From F1-60-MAGs104 sp964355975 (lineage in GTDB: Bacteria; Planctomycetota; Phycisphaerae; Phycisphaerales; SM1A02), in the NCBI GenBank assembly GCA_964355975.1, contig CAYHFW010000035.1, positions 1-19,384 on the forward strand: DNA of 19,384 bases, read 5' to 3'. The position numbers and the translations under genes were made by a program. Under the pieces are notes generated by a model that had not been told where the DNA came from, made no database searches, and saw nothing but the letters and a program-made list of their open reading frames with translations. Shown one piece after another: positions 7,119 through 14,893 of this stretch. Numbering within the stretch: position 1 is the first letter of the stretch; each line of letters opens with the position of its first letter.

Positions 7119-7462
7119 AACTGACCACGCCATTTCGCCTCTCTCCCCGCGTGACGGCGCTGGCCTCGCTCGCCATCATTGCCGCTCTCGCGCCAGTCGT
7201 CGCGTCGCTCGTGAGCGAACGGGTAAACCCCGCCGAACCTGCTGCGCCGCTGACGTTTCAGATCGACATCAACACTGCCGATGCCGCTCAACTCGCGCTC
7301 TTGCCAGGCGTCGGCCCAGCACTTGCTGCGCGCATCATCGATGATCGATCGCAGCGTGGCGCGTTTGCAAGTGTTGCCGACTTGCGTCGGGTCAAGGGCA
7401 TTGGCAGTGCAATTTCGCAAGGCGTTGAGCCGTTCGTGCGCGTGTCGCTCACGACGCAGTGA
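7115..7462 (+). CDS. ComEA-like helix-hairpin-helix protein with N-terminal membrane segment
   Basis: This small protein (115 residues) has one hydrophobic segment at about 13-34 (VTALASLAIIAALAPVVASLV), a short linker, and then a ComEA-type double helix-hairpin-helix region: INTADAAQLALLPGVGPALAARI followed by FASVADLRRVKGIG. ComEA proteins bind DNA at the cell surface during uptake, but many bacteria with no known competence carry such short versions. The predicted topology places the HhH region outside the cytoplasm. The start is a GTG at 7115 that overlaps the upstream TGA by GTGA, and its own stop overlaps the mfd start the same way, so expression is probably coupled across the three genes. 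The hairpin sequence LPGVGP is well preserved. Confidence 0.75.
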   Translation: MKLTTPFRLSPRVTALASLAIIAALAPVVASLVSERVNPAEPAAPLTFQIDINTADAAQLALLPGVGPALAARIIDDRSQRGAFASVADLRRVKGIGSAISQGVEPFVRVSLTTQ

Positions 7463-10400
7463 CGCCGATGGATTGGTTTCAAAGTATTTGTCGATCGAAG
7501 GCTCTTGACCGAGTCACTGCACTCCTGCACGATCGTTCTGACAAGCTTCCGATTGCGCTCGCTGGCAGCGCCGGATCGAGTTCAACGATTGTCGCCGGTG
7601 CGATTGCTGTGCGCCTCGGCGTGCCCGTGCTGCTTGTGACGGCGCACCGCGACGAAGCAGAGGAGGCGTGCGCTGAACTCGCTGGCCTTGGACTCACCCC
7701 CGCGCATCTTCCAGCACTCGAGTCGTCATTCGCTGGACAAGAGGTTGCGGAGCAGTTCTGTGACCGAGTGCGTGTGCTTCGCATGCTCGATGGAGGAAGT
7801 GCGCCCGCAGTGATTGTCGCCCCCGTGACTGCGTTGATGCAGGGAGTGCCCGCGGCAGACGAGATGGAGAGCGTGATCTTGACGATCACTCAAGCGACCA
7901 CGCGCACGCGCGATTCACTCTTGCGTTGGCTTGCACAAGCAGGCTATGAGCGCATGTCAACCGCCGAGAGTCCCGGCAGTTTTGCCGTGCGCGGGGGAAT
8001 CCTTGATGTCTTTCCAGTTGGGGCGCTCACGCCGGTGCGCATCGACGCAATGGGTGATGACATTGAACGCATCTTCGAGGTCGACCTCTCGACGCAGGCG
8101 AGCGATCGGCAGATCGAGTCGGTTGATCTCATCCGAGCTGGGGGGCTCTTTGATGCGCAGCGCGTTCAACCCATCACAGCGCGACTCGATGCGCGAACAA
8201 TGCTGATCATCAGCGAGGGAGCAGAGATCGCAGAACAAGCGCGCGGTTATCAAGATCGGCTGAGCGATGGACGCGGTGTTGTGCCGTGGCCCGACACCCT
8301 TCGAGATTTGCACCGCCACTGTGCGCGCACGGTCGAGATCGGTTCGCTCGTGCAAGTGGCGGATACTGCACGCGCGGTGCAACTTCCGGTCTCGTCTCTC
8401 ACGCCCTTCTCTGAGGCTGTGCCGGCAGCGATGGAAGAACTCACACAGCTTGCGAGCGAGCACCAAACGACGGTGTTGTGCGAAACTGCAGGCGATCTCT
8501 CGCGCGCGGGCGAGCTCATTCCACCAACCGCGCGCGCCGCGGGGCTGATCACCGTGGCTCAGCACTTGCACCGTGGATTCATCTGGACTGAAAAGGCGCC
8601 GCAGTCATTTGCGGTCGTTCCATGGCATGAGGTGCTGAACCGATTTGGTGCCCGCCGGCGATCGCTTGCAGCCCCGCACATCGCAACTGGCCGCGCGCGC
8701 GAAGCGTTTCTCTTCTTCGAGCCTGGGGATTACGTCGTGCACCGCGATCACGGCATCGCGAAGTATCACGGCCTCACTCAACTTGTCGAGCGCGATCGTC
8801 CCTCGCCCTCGGATGAGGAGTATCTCACGCTCGAGTATCTCGGCGGGTCGTTGCTGCATGTTCCTGCGAGCAAAGTCTCACTCGTGCAGCGATATGTCGG
8901 GGCGGGATCCCTTCGCCCGCCACTCTCTGCGCTCGGCGGAAAGCGATGGAAGAAGCAGAAAGAGGATGTCGCAGAAGCGGTGCGAGATCTTGCAGGCGAA
9001 CTCATCCGCGTGCAAGCGGTGCGTGAATCGACGGCAGGAATCGCCTACCCCCAAGATTCAAAATGGCAGGGAGAATTTGAGGCTGAGTTTCCATTTGTAG
9101 AGACCGACGACCAAGTCACTGCCATCGCGGCCGCCAAGCGCGATATGCAGCGGTCACGTCCGATGGACCGGCTCGTCTGTGGCGACGTCGGGTTCGGCAA
9201 GACCGAAGTCGCACTGCGGGCTGCGTTCAAAGCAGTTGATGCAGGACGGCAAGTCGCGATCCTCGTGCCGACAACCGTGCTCGCTGAACAGCACGAACGC
9301 ACATTTCGCAACCGATTGCGCGCGTATCCGTTTGTCGTTGAAGGGATCAGCCGATTCAAGAGTGATCGCGAAGTACGCGAGGTGCTCGACCGCCTCGCCA
9401 AAGGATCGGTTGACATCGTCATTGGCACGCACCGATTGCTCTCGGCAGATGTTCGGTTTCACGACCTCGGCCTCGTCGTCATCGACGAAGAGCAGCGGTT
9501 CGGCGTTGAACACAAACAGCGACTCTTCGAGTTTCGGCTCACCGCCGATGTGTTGACGCTCAGTGCGACGCCGATTCCGAGAACGCTGCATATGGCGATG
9601 CTTGGACTGCGCGACATCTCGAGCCTGACGACTCCTCCGCCTGATCGCCGCGCGATTGTGACTGAGGTGATGCCGTGGAATGCCGAGCGACTTGCGGGGG
9701 CGATTCGACGTGAACTCGCCCGCGAAGGGCAAATCTTCTGGGTGCACAATCGCGTGCATGACATTGAGTCTGCTGCCGATGAGGTGCGTCGGCTCGCCCC
9801 CGATGCGCGCATTGTGATCGGCCATGGGCAGATGCCTGACGGCGAACTCGAACAGGTCATGCGCACGTTCATGCGGCGCGAGGCGGACATTCTTGTCTCA
9901 ACGACGATCATCGAGAGCGGCATCGACATCGCATCCGCCAACACAATGATCATCAACGATGCGCATCGATTCGGCCTCTCCGAATTGCACCAGTTGCGCG
10001 GGCGAGTGGGCCGATCGAGTCACCGGGCGTACTGCTATTTGTTGCTTCCACAGGATCGCCCAGTTGCGCCTGACGCGATGAAGCGACTGCGCGCGATTGA
10101 GGATTACTCGATGCTCGGTGCGGGATTTCGCATCGCGGTGCGCGATCTTGAGATCCGCGGCGCCGGAAACCTGCTCGGCAGTGAGCAATCTGGGCACATT
10201 GCCGCCGTGGGATACGAGCTCTACTGCAAGATGCTCGACCAATCCGTGCGCACGATGCGCTGCGAGCCGCAGATCGTCGCGCTCGACACGCAGGTCGACA
10301 TCGGACTCGAGGGATCTATCCCCAAGAGTTACATCATCAGTGATCGCCGCAGACTCGAGGCCTACCGACGAGTGGCCGACGCCACGAGCACCGACGAACT

Positions 10401-10752
10401 CGCAACCGCGCTGCATGAGATCAATACTGCCTACGGCGATCCGCCGCGCTCGAGTGCCGACTTTTTCTTGCTCACAGAGATTCGATTGCTCTGCACGCTG
10501 CTTGGCATCCGCGCACTTCTGCGGCGCGAATCGGATGTTGTCTTTCGCACCCACGCGCCGCAGAGCGTGCATCACATGCTGCGCGGCAGCAAGGGAACCG
10601 TTCGCACGGTGGGGGTGCAGGATGCCAACGGACTCATTGATGTCTACTGGCGTCCGCCGACTGAACAGCAGGTGGTCGAGGTGCTTGCGAACGAGTTGGT
10701 TGTGCGCCTTCGCCGCGCACACGCCCGCGCACTCAAAGCGCCGACTCAGTGA
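7459..10752 (+). CDS. mfd: Transcription-repair coupling factor Mfd
   Basis: Mfd displaces stalled RNA polymerase and recruits UvrA to lesions on the transcribed strand. The 1097-residue product has the expected order: a UvrB-like N-terminal module (residues 1-400, with PGSFAVRGGILDVFP), the RNA-polymerase-interacting RID/CarD-like domain (about 415-490, GDYVVHRDHGIAKYHG), a superfamily 2 translocase with Walker A GDVGFGKTE (K581), DEEQ box at 676-679, SATPIPRTL motif III, the TRG region through STTIIESGIDIASANTMII, and QLRGRVGRSSHRAYCYLL motif VI. A C-terminal D7-type domain follows. Length is close to the usual 1,100-1,150. The start is a GTG overlapping the upstream TGA (GTGA), with an ATG at 7468 as an alternative. 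Its stop overlaps the convergent NrdJ-like gene by 7 bp. Linkage behind comEA-like and GH10-like genes is unusual. Confidence 0.97.
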   Translation: MTPMDWFQSICRSKALDRVTALLHDRSDKLPIALAGSAGSSSTIVAGAIAVRLGVPVLLVTAHRDEAEEACAELAGLGLTPAHLPALESSFAGQEVAEQFCDRVRVLRMLDGGSAPAVIVAPVTALMQGVPAADEMESVILTITQATTRTRDSLLRWLAQAGYERMSTAESPGSFAVRGGILDVFPVGALTPVRIDAMGDDIERIFEVDLSTQASDRQIESVDLIRAGGLFDAQRVQPITARLDARTMLIISEGAEIAEQARGYQDRLSDGRGVVPWPDTLRDLHRHCARTVEIGSLVQVADTARAVQLPVSSLTPFSEAVPAAMEELTQLASEHQTTVLCETAGDLSRAGELIPPTARAAGLITVAQHLHRGFIWTEKAPQSFAVVPWHEVLNRFGARRRSLAAPHIATGRAREAFLFFEPGDYVVHRDHGIAKYHGLTQLVERDRPSPSDEEYLTLEYLGGSLLHVPASKVSLVQRYVGAGSLRPPLSALGGKRWKKQKEDVAEAVRDLAGELIRVQAVRESTAGIAYPQDSKWQGEFEAEFPFVETDDQVTAIAAAKRDMQRSRPMDRLVCGDVGFGKTEVALRAAFKAVDAGRQVAILVPTTVLAEQHERTFRNRLRAYPFVVEGISRFKSDREVREVLDRLAKGSVDIVIGTHRLLSADVRFHDLGLVVIDEEQRFGVEHKQRLFEFRLTADVLTLSATPIPRTLHMAMLGLRDISSLTTPPPDRRAIVTEVMPWNAERLAGAIRRELAREGQIFWVHNRVHDIESAADEVRRLAPDARIVIGHGQMPDGELEQVMRTFMRREADILVSTTIIESGIDIASANTMIINDAHRFGLSELHQLRGRVGRSSHRAYCYLLLPQDRPVAPDAMKRLRAIEDYSMLGAGFRIAVRDLEIRGAGNLLGSEQSGHIAAVGYELYCKMLDQSVRTMRCEPQIVALDTQVDIGLEGSIPKSYIISDRRRLEAYRRVADATSTDELATALHEINTAYGDPPRSSADFFLLTEIRLLCTLLGIRALLRRESDVVFRTHAPQSVHHMLRGSKGTVRTVGVQDANGLIDVYWRPPTEQQVVEVLANELVVRLRRAHARALKAPTQ

Positions 10753-11156
10753 AGAGGTCGCGGCGCGTGGCTCGGCAACGGACCCGCCGACTGGCCGCCA
10801 TAGTGCCGTTCGAGAAAGCGCGCGACGTAGTCGAGAATGCTTGAGCACTCAGGAATCTCTGGGTTGCTTGTCGCCCCGAGTGGTTCAAAGCGCATGCCCC
10901 GAAACCGCTCGGCTGCATCCCCTAGCGAGAGCCCATGTTGAAGCGAGAGGCTGAAGGCACGGCAGAATCCCTGGATGAGTCCTGAGAGTGTCGATCCCTC
11001 TTTGCTCATCTTGATGAAGATCTCGCCTGGGCGACCATCTGGAAAGAGCCCAACCGTGAGATACCCCTCGTAGTTGGCGATCGCAAACTTGTGCGTGAGT
11101 GATCGTCTCGTTTCGGGAAGAATCTCACGTACCGGCGAGACATTCGTTCGAGTCAT
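10746..11156 (-). CDS. Stand-alone NrdJ C-terminal-domain protein (class II ribonucleotide reductase-like)
   Basis: The whole 136-residue protein looks like the extreme C-terminal module of vitamin B12-dependent ribonucleotide reductase NrdJ: LPETRRSLTHKFAIANYEGYLTVGL, then DGRPGEIFIKMSKEGSTLSGL, then RFEPLG and NPEIPECSSILDYVARFLE. The catalytic barrel, cobalamin site and radical cysteine region are absent, so it cannot be a reductase alone. Small free-standing versions of this module occur in other bacteria; their role is uncertain (possibly an accessory subunit). The ATG at 11156 is chosen because GGAGG (11167-11171) lies 10 nt upstream; an in-frame TTG at 11165 is too close to that site. 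It is preceded by a 160-bp gap after rplI, which may belong to the same transcript. Its 3' end overlaps mfd by 7 bp, convergently. Confidence 0.8.
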   Translation of the reverse strand: MTRTNVSPVREILPETRRSLTHKFAIANYEGYLTVGLFPDGRPGEIFIKMSKEGSTLSGLIQGFCRAFSLSLQHGLSLGDAAERFRGMRFEPLGATSNPEIPECSSILDYVARFLERHYGGQSAGPLPSHAPRPLH

Positions 11157-11316
11157 GAGTCGCAATCCTCCATGAATGGCGAGCAGTTCGGCGCAACATC
11201 ACTCAGCGGACGTTCCGCACTGTTGCCGAACTACTCAATCGACAAAGTGCGCAGTTGCCCTGCGGATTTCTTGCCCCCAACAATCAACGATTTGTCGAAC
11301 CGACCAAACGAGTTGG

Positions 11317-11937
11317 TCAGTCCTTCTTCTCGCGTCCCTTGCGGGCGCTCTTGGTGCCACGCTCGGCCTTCGTCTCGTCGCCCTCGGCGGCTGCGGCATC
11401 GCTTGCCTCGCCACCTTCGCTCGGCGCATCGTCCGAGGCAGCAGCCTTGCTCGGTGCTGCAGAGGTCTCGAGTTCGATGATCCGATCAGGCTTGACGGTG
11501 ACGGTGATCTCAGCGATGAGATCGCGTCCGAACTGAATCGTGACGGGCTGACTTCCGACGCGGCGCATTGGATGGGCCAACCGGACGGCGCGCATGTCGA
11601 TGCCGTAACCATCTGCGATGAGCTGGTCGCTGATGTCGCGCTGCGTGACGGCTCCGTAGAGCACGCCTTGGTCGTTGCAAGCGCGCACAAGCGTGATTGT
11701 GATTCCTTCGAGGCGAGCGATCACAGCTTCGCGCTCGGCGCGTTGCTTCGAGACTTCGGCCTGAGCGACCTTGCGCGCCTCTTTGAGTGATTCAATCTTC
11801 TCTGCGGTCGGTGCCTCTGCCATTGCGTTTGGCAAGAGAAAGTTGCGGGCAAAGCCAGCGCGAACCTTGACGACATCGCCGACGAGGCCGAGGTTTTCGA
11901 TCGTTTCGAGAAGCAGGAGTTCGTAATTACGTGCCAT
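11317..11937 (-). CDS. rplI: Ribosomal protein bL9 with C-terminal extension
   Basis: bL9 binds 23S rRNA domain V with its N-terminal domain and projects a second domain from the ribosome surface. The N-terminus MARNYELLLLETIENLGLVGDVVKVRAGFARNFLLPNAMA matches the L9 signature, followed by the long connecting helix and a C-terminal rRNA-binding domain to about residue 150. Typical L9 ends there. This one continues for about 55 residues as an Ala/Glu/Asp/Ser-rich tract that finishes with a basic stretch (RGTKSARKGREKKD). AAAGGA about 9 nt upstream supports the ATG. The usual rpsF-ssb-rpsR neighbours are absent; it follows the CBS-like gene after 156 bp. An 8-bp stem with one mismatch (11958-11977) lies in the leader. 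Confidence 0.95.
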   Translation of the reverse strand: MARNYELLLLETIENLGLVGDVVKVRAGFARNFLLPNAMAEAPTAEKIESLKEARKVAQAEVSKQRAEREAVIARLEGITITLVRACNDQGVLYGAVTQRDISDQLIADGYGIDMRAVRLAHPMRRVGSQPVTIQFGRDLIAEITVTVKPDRIIELETSAAPSKAAASDDAPSEGGEASDAAAAEGDETKAERGTKSARKGREKKD

Positions 11938-12079
11938 GAGTCGGTGTCCTTTCGGGAGAGTCCTCGGTTGAGGGCTCTGCGGGTGAGAGTTAGAGGCGCC
12001 GCCGGGCCTCAGCGAGTTTCTCCTGCTCGCGCAGAAGAAGGCGGCTTGGATGGATCCACCCTTGGTTGGTGGGGGGCGA

Positions 12080-12108
12080 AGTATTGCAGAATCTCAACGT
12101 TGACGCAA
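12080..12108 (-). promoter_or_regulatory. Candidate sigma-70-type promoter for rplI
   Basis: On the minus strand TTGCGT (12108-12103) and AATACT (12085-12080) are separated by 17 bp. The -35 falls inside the end of the CBS-like gene. A start near 12073 would give a 5' leader of about 135 nt that contains a small hairpin at 11958-11977 and the ribosome binding site. The hexamers are only moderate matches. Confidence 0.4.
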
Positions 12109-13476
12109 GTGGTTGATCAAGTCGATTTTCGTGATGATTCCGTAGAAATTCTTGCCATCGTGCACGACGGCGACCCGGTCAGCCCGAAAGATCGGCAGCA
12201 AATCATCAGTCGATTTCGAAGGATGAATCGTCTCAACGCGACTCGTCATGTACGCGCTCACGGGCGCAGTGCCCGCTTGTGGGTCGCGCGCAAGAGCGAG
12301 CAAGACATCGCTTTCATCCATGATTCCAACGAGGGCGTCGTTCGCATCGAGCACAACCAATTGGCTCACTGAGAACATGCGCATCCGGCGAATGGCAAGT
12401 GCGAGCGGCATCGTCGGATCGAGCACGAAGTCTTCGCCGCGGTCGTGCCGGCGGGTGATGAGGTCGCGCAAGTCGCCGCTCTTTGGCCGCGCAAGAAACC
12501 CTTGGTCGCGCATCCAAAAATCGTTGTACATCTTCGAGAGGTACTTGGCGCCGCTATCGCAAATCAATGTGACGACGCGCTTGGGTGTCGTCTGCGCGCG
12601 GCAGTATTGCAGCGCTGCGTGCATGAGCACTCCGACGCTCGATCCAGCGAGGATGCCTTCCTTCTGCAGCAACTGCCGCACAGCCGCAAACGCCTCAGCG
12701 TCGCTCACTGCATAGGCGTGATCGATCAGCGTCATGTCGAGAATCGACGGCACAAAATCTTCGCCGATCCCTTCGACGAGCCACGATCCTGCAGCCACCG
12801 TCTTTCCTTCATTCACAAGGGGCGCCAAGATCGAACCGCATGGGTCAGCCAAAATCACCTGGCACTTTGGATTGCGCGACTTCAGAAACTTGCCAACGCC
12901 TGCGATCGTGCCGCCTGATCCAACGCCCGCAACGAACGCGTCGATGTTGCCATCCATCTGCTCCCAAATCTCTGGACCCGTCGTCTCAAAGTGTGCGCGT
13001 GTGTTGTCTTCATTGGCGAACTGATTCACATAGAAAGACGTCGGATCTTCGCGTGCCATCCGCTCAGCCATGTCTTGGTAGTACTCAGGATGCCCCTTGG
13101 CAACATCCGAACGGGTGAGCACGACTTCGGCTCCCATCGCGCGCAAGTGCGCCATCTTTTCGTCGCTCATCTTGTCGGGCATCACCACGGTGAGGCGGTA
13201 TCCCTTGAGGGCGCCGATGAGGGCGAGTGCGATTCCAGTGTTGCCTGCGGTTGCTTCGATGATTCGACCGCCTGGCTTGAGCTTTCCAGAGCGCTCGGCA
13301 GAGTCGATCATCGCGATGGCGATGCGATCTTTGATCGACTGACCGGGATTCAGATTCTCGAGCTTGACGAAGAGCTCGCATGGACCAGTGTCGAGATGGG
13401 TGATTTTCAACATCGGCGTGTTTCCGATCATCTCGAGGATGTTCGTGAACACTGGAGCGGTCGTGGCGGTGGTCAT
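12094..13476 (-). CDS. Cystathionine beta-synthase-like PLP enzyme with C-terminal CBS pair
   Basis: This 460-residue protein combines a fold-type II PLP enzyme with a regulatory CBS pair. The PLP lysine is K49 in NPGQSIKDR, the substrate-carboxylate loop is T-A-G-N-T-G (76-81), and the phosphate loop is GSGGT (186-190). Two CBS motifs follow from about residue 345 to the end (AIRRMRMFSVSQLVVLDANDALVGIMDESDVL and ADRVAVVHDGKNFYGIITKIDLINHL), as in eukaryotic CBS and bacterial homologues. It probably condenses serine (or O-acetylserine) with homocysteine or sulfide in the cytoplasm; the sequence alone does not separate CBS from a CBS-domain cysteine synthase. The CBS pair may sense an adenosyl ligand. 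It diverges from rsmJ with 23 bp between starts, and a TACACT hexamer lies exactly 6 nt before its ATG with no Shine-Dalgarno. Confidence 0.9.
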   Translation of the reverse strand: MTTATTAPVFTNILEMIGNTPMLKITHLDTGPCELFVKLENLNPGQSIKDRIAIAMIDSAERSGKLKPGGRIIEATAGNTGIALALIGALKGYRLTVVMPDKMSDEKMAHLRAMGAEVVLTRSDVAKGHPEYYQDMAERMAREDPTSFYVNQFANEDNTRAHFETTGPEIWEQMDGNIDAFVAGVGSGGTIAGVGKFLKSRNPKCQVILADPCGSILAPLVNEGKTVAAGSWLVEGIGEDFVPSILDMTLIDHAYAVSDAEAFAAVRQLLQKEGILAGSSVGVLMHAALQYCRAQTTPKRVVTLICDSGAKYLSKMYNDFWMRDQGFLARPKSGDLRDLITRRHDRGEDFVLDPTMPLALAIRRMRMFSVSQLVVLDANDALVGIMDESDVLLALARDPQAGTAPVSAYMTSRVETIHPSKSTDDLLPIFRADRVAVVHDGKNFYGIITKIDLINHLRQR

Positions 13477-13482
13477 CGTGCG

Positions 13483-13493
13483 AGTGTAATACT
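13483..13493. promoter_or_regulatory. Overlapping divergent -10 boxes shared by CBS-like gene and rsmJ
   Basis: AGTGTAATACT carries AATACT rightwards (13488-13493) and, leftwards, TACACT (13488-13483). They share one base pair, 13488, which is exactly 12 bp from both start codons (13476 and 13500). Each hexamer ends 6 nt before its ATG. No -35 match or Shine-Dalgarno is evident on either side. This predicts two leaderless transcripts from a compact bidirectional promoter. Confidence 0.5.
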
Positions 13494-13499
13494 CACCCG

Positions 13500-14177
13500 A
13501 TGCAGCGCGCGCTGGGTGAAATCGAAGTCAACACCGATCCGGATGGACGGATGGAACTCATCGTTGCGGGCGAGAAGCCTGGCCACGGCGCCGCGGTCGA
13601 CTTTCGCAGAGTCACGCTGCGTGGAATCTCGGCGTCGCCGCTCGTTCGCGCATGTGGGGCAAAGGGGGCACTGCTCGATGCAACGGCGGGACTCGGTGGC
13701 GACTCATTCATTCTGGCCGCATCGGGATTCGCCGTGACCGCGATTGAACGCTCTCCACTCGTCGCGGCGGTGCTGCGCGATGGACTCGCGCGCGCGCTCA
13801 CCGAACCGCGCACTGCAGCAATCGCGCGGCGCATTGAACTTCGCGAAGGCGATGCGTCTTCGTTGATCGCCGCATCGCCGCAGGCTTGGTCGACGATCTA
13901 TCTTGATCCGATGTACCCAATCAAGAGTGCGAGCGCGCTCGCCGCAAAGCCGATTCGACTCGTGCGCTGCGCGGTGGGGGATGATCTCGATTCAGAGTTG
14001 CTCTTTCGCGCAGCGGCGGCATCGAACTGTGGACGCATTGTCGTGAAGCGCCCGCACCACGCTCCGGTACTTTCGCTCGAGCCCGATCTTGTATTCGAGA
14101 GCAAACTTGCGCGGTACGACGTCTATCTTCGGCAGGGAAAGGCGCTGCGCACGAGTGTGCAGAGCGGACAATCATGA
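13500..14177 (+). CDS. rsmJ: 16S rRNA (guanine-1516-N2)-methyltransferase RsmJ
   Basis: RsmJ methylates N2 of G1516 in 16S rRNA using SAM. The 225-residue product has the RsmJ hallmark SAM loop DATAGLGGD (60-68), followed by an ER-x-P-L-V-A-A-V-L-x-D-G-L-A-R helix. It also has the RsmJ-specific YLDPMYP (134-140) and VVKRP (181-185) near the C-terminus. The N-terminal FRRVTLRGISASPLVRACG corresponds to the region preceding motif I in RsmJ. Length is slightly below the E. coli enzyme (about 250). RsmJ is best known in gammaproteobacteria, so its presence here is of interest. Its stop overlaps the rsmE start (ATGA), giving a coupled pair of 16S rRNA methyltransferases. Transcription probably starts at the ATG from the adjacent divergent -10. 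Confidence 0.9.
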   Translation: MQRALGEIEVNTDPDGRMELIVAGEKPGHGAAVDFRRVTLRGISASPLVRACGAKGALLDATAGLGGDSFILAASGFAVTAIERSPLVAAVLRDGLARALTEPRTAAIARRIELREGDASSLIAASPQAWSTIYLDPMYPIKSASALAAKPIRLVRCAVGDDLDSELLFRAAAASNCGRIVVKRPHHAPVLSLEPDLVFESKLARYDVYLRQGKALRTSVQSGQS

Positions 14178-14893
14178 GCGCCCCCTGGCTCTTTCTGCCT
14201 GAGATTCCAGTGAGCGCGCCATCGACCGCTCGGGTGCACGCCGATGAGGCGCGTCACGCAACCGGAAGTCGTCGGCTGCGCGCGGGAGATTCGGTTCGTC
14301 TCTTCAACGGCCGCGGACAGATCGCCGATGCTGAGTTGACTCTCCTCAACACCAATGGATCGCTCGATGTCTCAGTGAGCGCAGTGCACACTGCTGCGCG
14401 CGCGCAACCTGATGTTGAGATTGCGTGTGCAATTCCGAAAGGGGATCGCCTCACGACGTTGCTCGAGTCGATCGCGCCACTCGCCGCGTCGCGCTTGACG
14501 CCACTTCGGTGCACCCATTCAGTCGTCACATGGTCGCCGGCGAACGCGATGCGGGCAGCACGCGTTCTGATCGCAGCGTGCAAGCAATCGCAGCAACCGT
14601 GGTTGCCGGTTGTGGCTGCCGAGTCGTCGCCGATTCAGGTCACGCGCGATGCAGTTGCTCGAGGAAGGCGCGTTCTGATGGCACATCTTGGGGGAATCCC
14701 CATCGACACCGCTCTCGCGCGTTCGTCTCCCGCAGATCAGCCGCTCACGATCTTGATCGGCCCCGAAGGTGGTTTCTCGACGGAAGAGGCCGATGCAGTG
14801 ATCGCACTCGGGGGCGAATTCATCTCACTTGGAAGTGCGATCTTGCGAATCGAATTGGCTGTGGGATGCGTGCTCGCTCGGTTGCGCATGTAG
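14174..14893 (+). CDS. rsmE: 16S rRNA (uracil-1498-N3)-methyltransferase RsmE
   Basis: RsmE is a SPOUT (trefoil-knot) methyltransferase that makes m3U1498 in 16S rRNA. The 239-residue product has an N-terminal PUA-like region with HADEARHATGSRRLRAGD, then the SPOUT domain beginning near IPKGDR (88-92), a KQSQQPWLPVV segment (137-147), and the knot motifs GPEGGFS (196-202) and LGSAILRIELA (219-229), the family LGxxILRxETA. The usual ELG of the first knot helix is replaced by APLAA (101-105), and ETA by ELA, both moderate departures. It overlaps rsmJ by 4 bp. Its TAG shares its last base with a large inverted repeat at 14893-14934. Confidence 0.93.
   Translation: MSAPWLFLPEIPVSAPSTARVHADEARHATGSRRLRAGDSVRLFNGRGQIADAELTLLNTNGSLDVSVSAVHTAARAQPDVEIACAIPKGDRLTTLLESIAPLAASRLTPLRCTHSVVTWSPANAMRAARVLIAACKQSQQPWLPVVAAESSPIQVTRDAVARGRRVLMAHLGGIPIDTALARSSPADQPLTILIGPEGGFSTEEADAVIALGGEFISLGSAILRIELAVGCVLARLRM

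Noticed and set aside
11212..11231. Hairpin (8-bp arms, one mismatch, 4-nt loop) between rplI and the NrdJ-like gene
   Set aside because: Not followed by a T-tract on either strand and weak; no riboswitch or terminator can be supported.
11291..11311. Short inverted repeat (GACCAA/TTGGTC) after rplI
   Set aside because: Only about 6 bp and no T-tract; insufficient for a terminator call.
11176..11790. Plus-strand open frame of 204 residues opposite rplI
   Set aside because: It runs antisense to a certain ribosomal protein gene and shows no domain.
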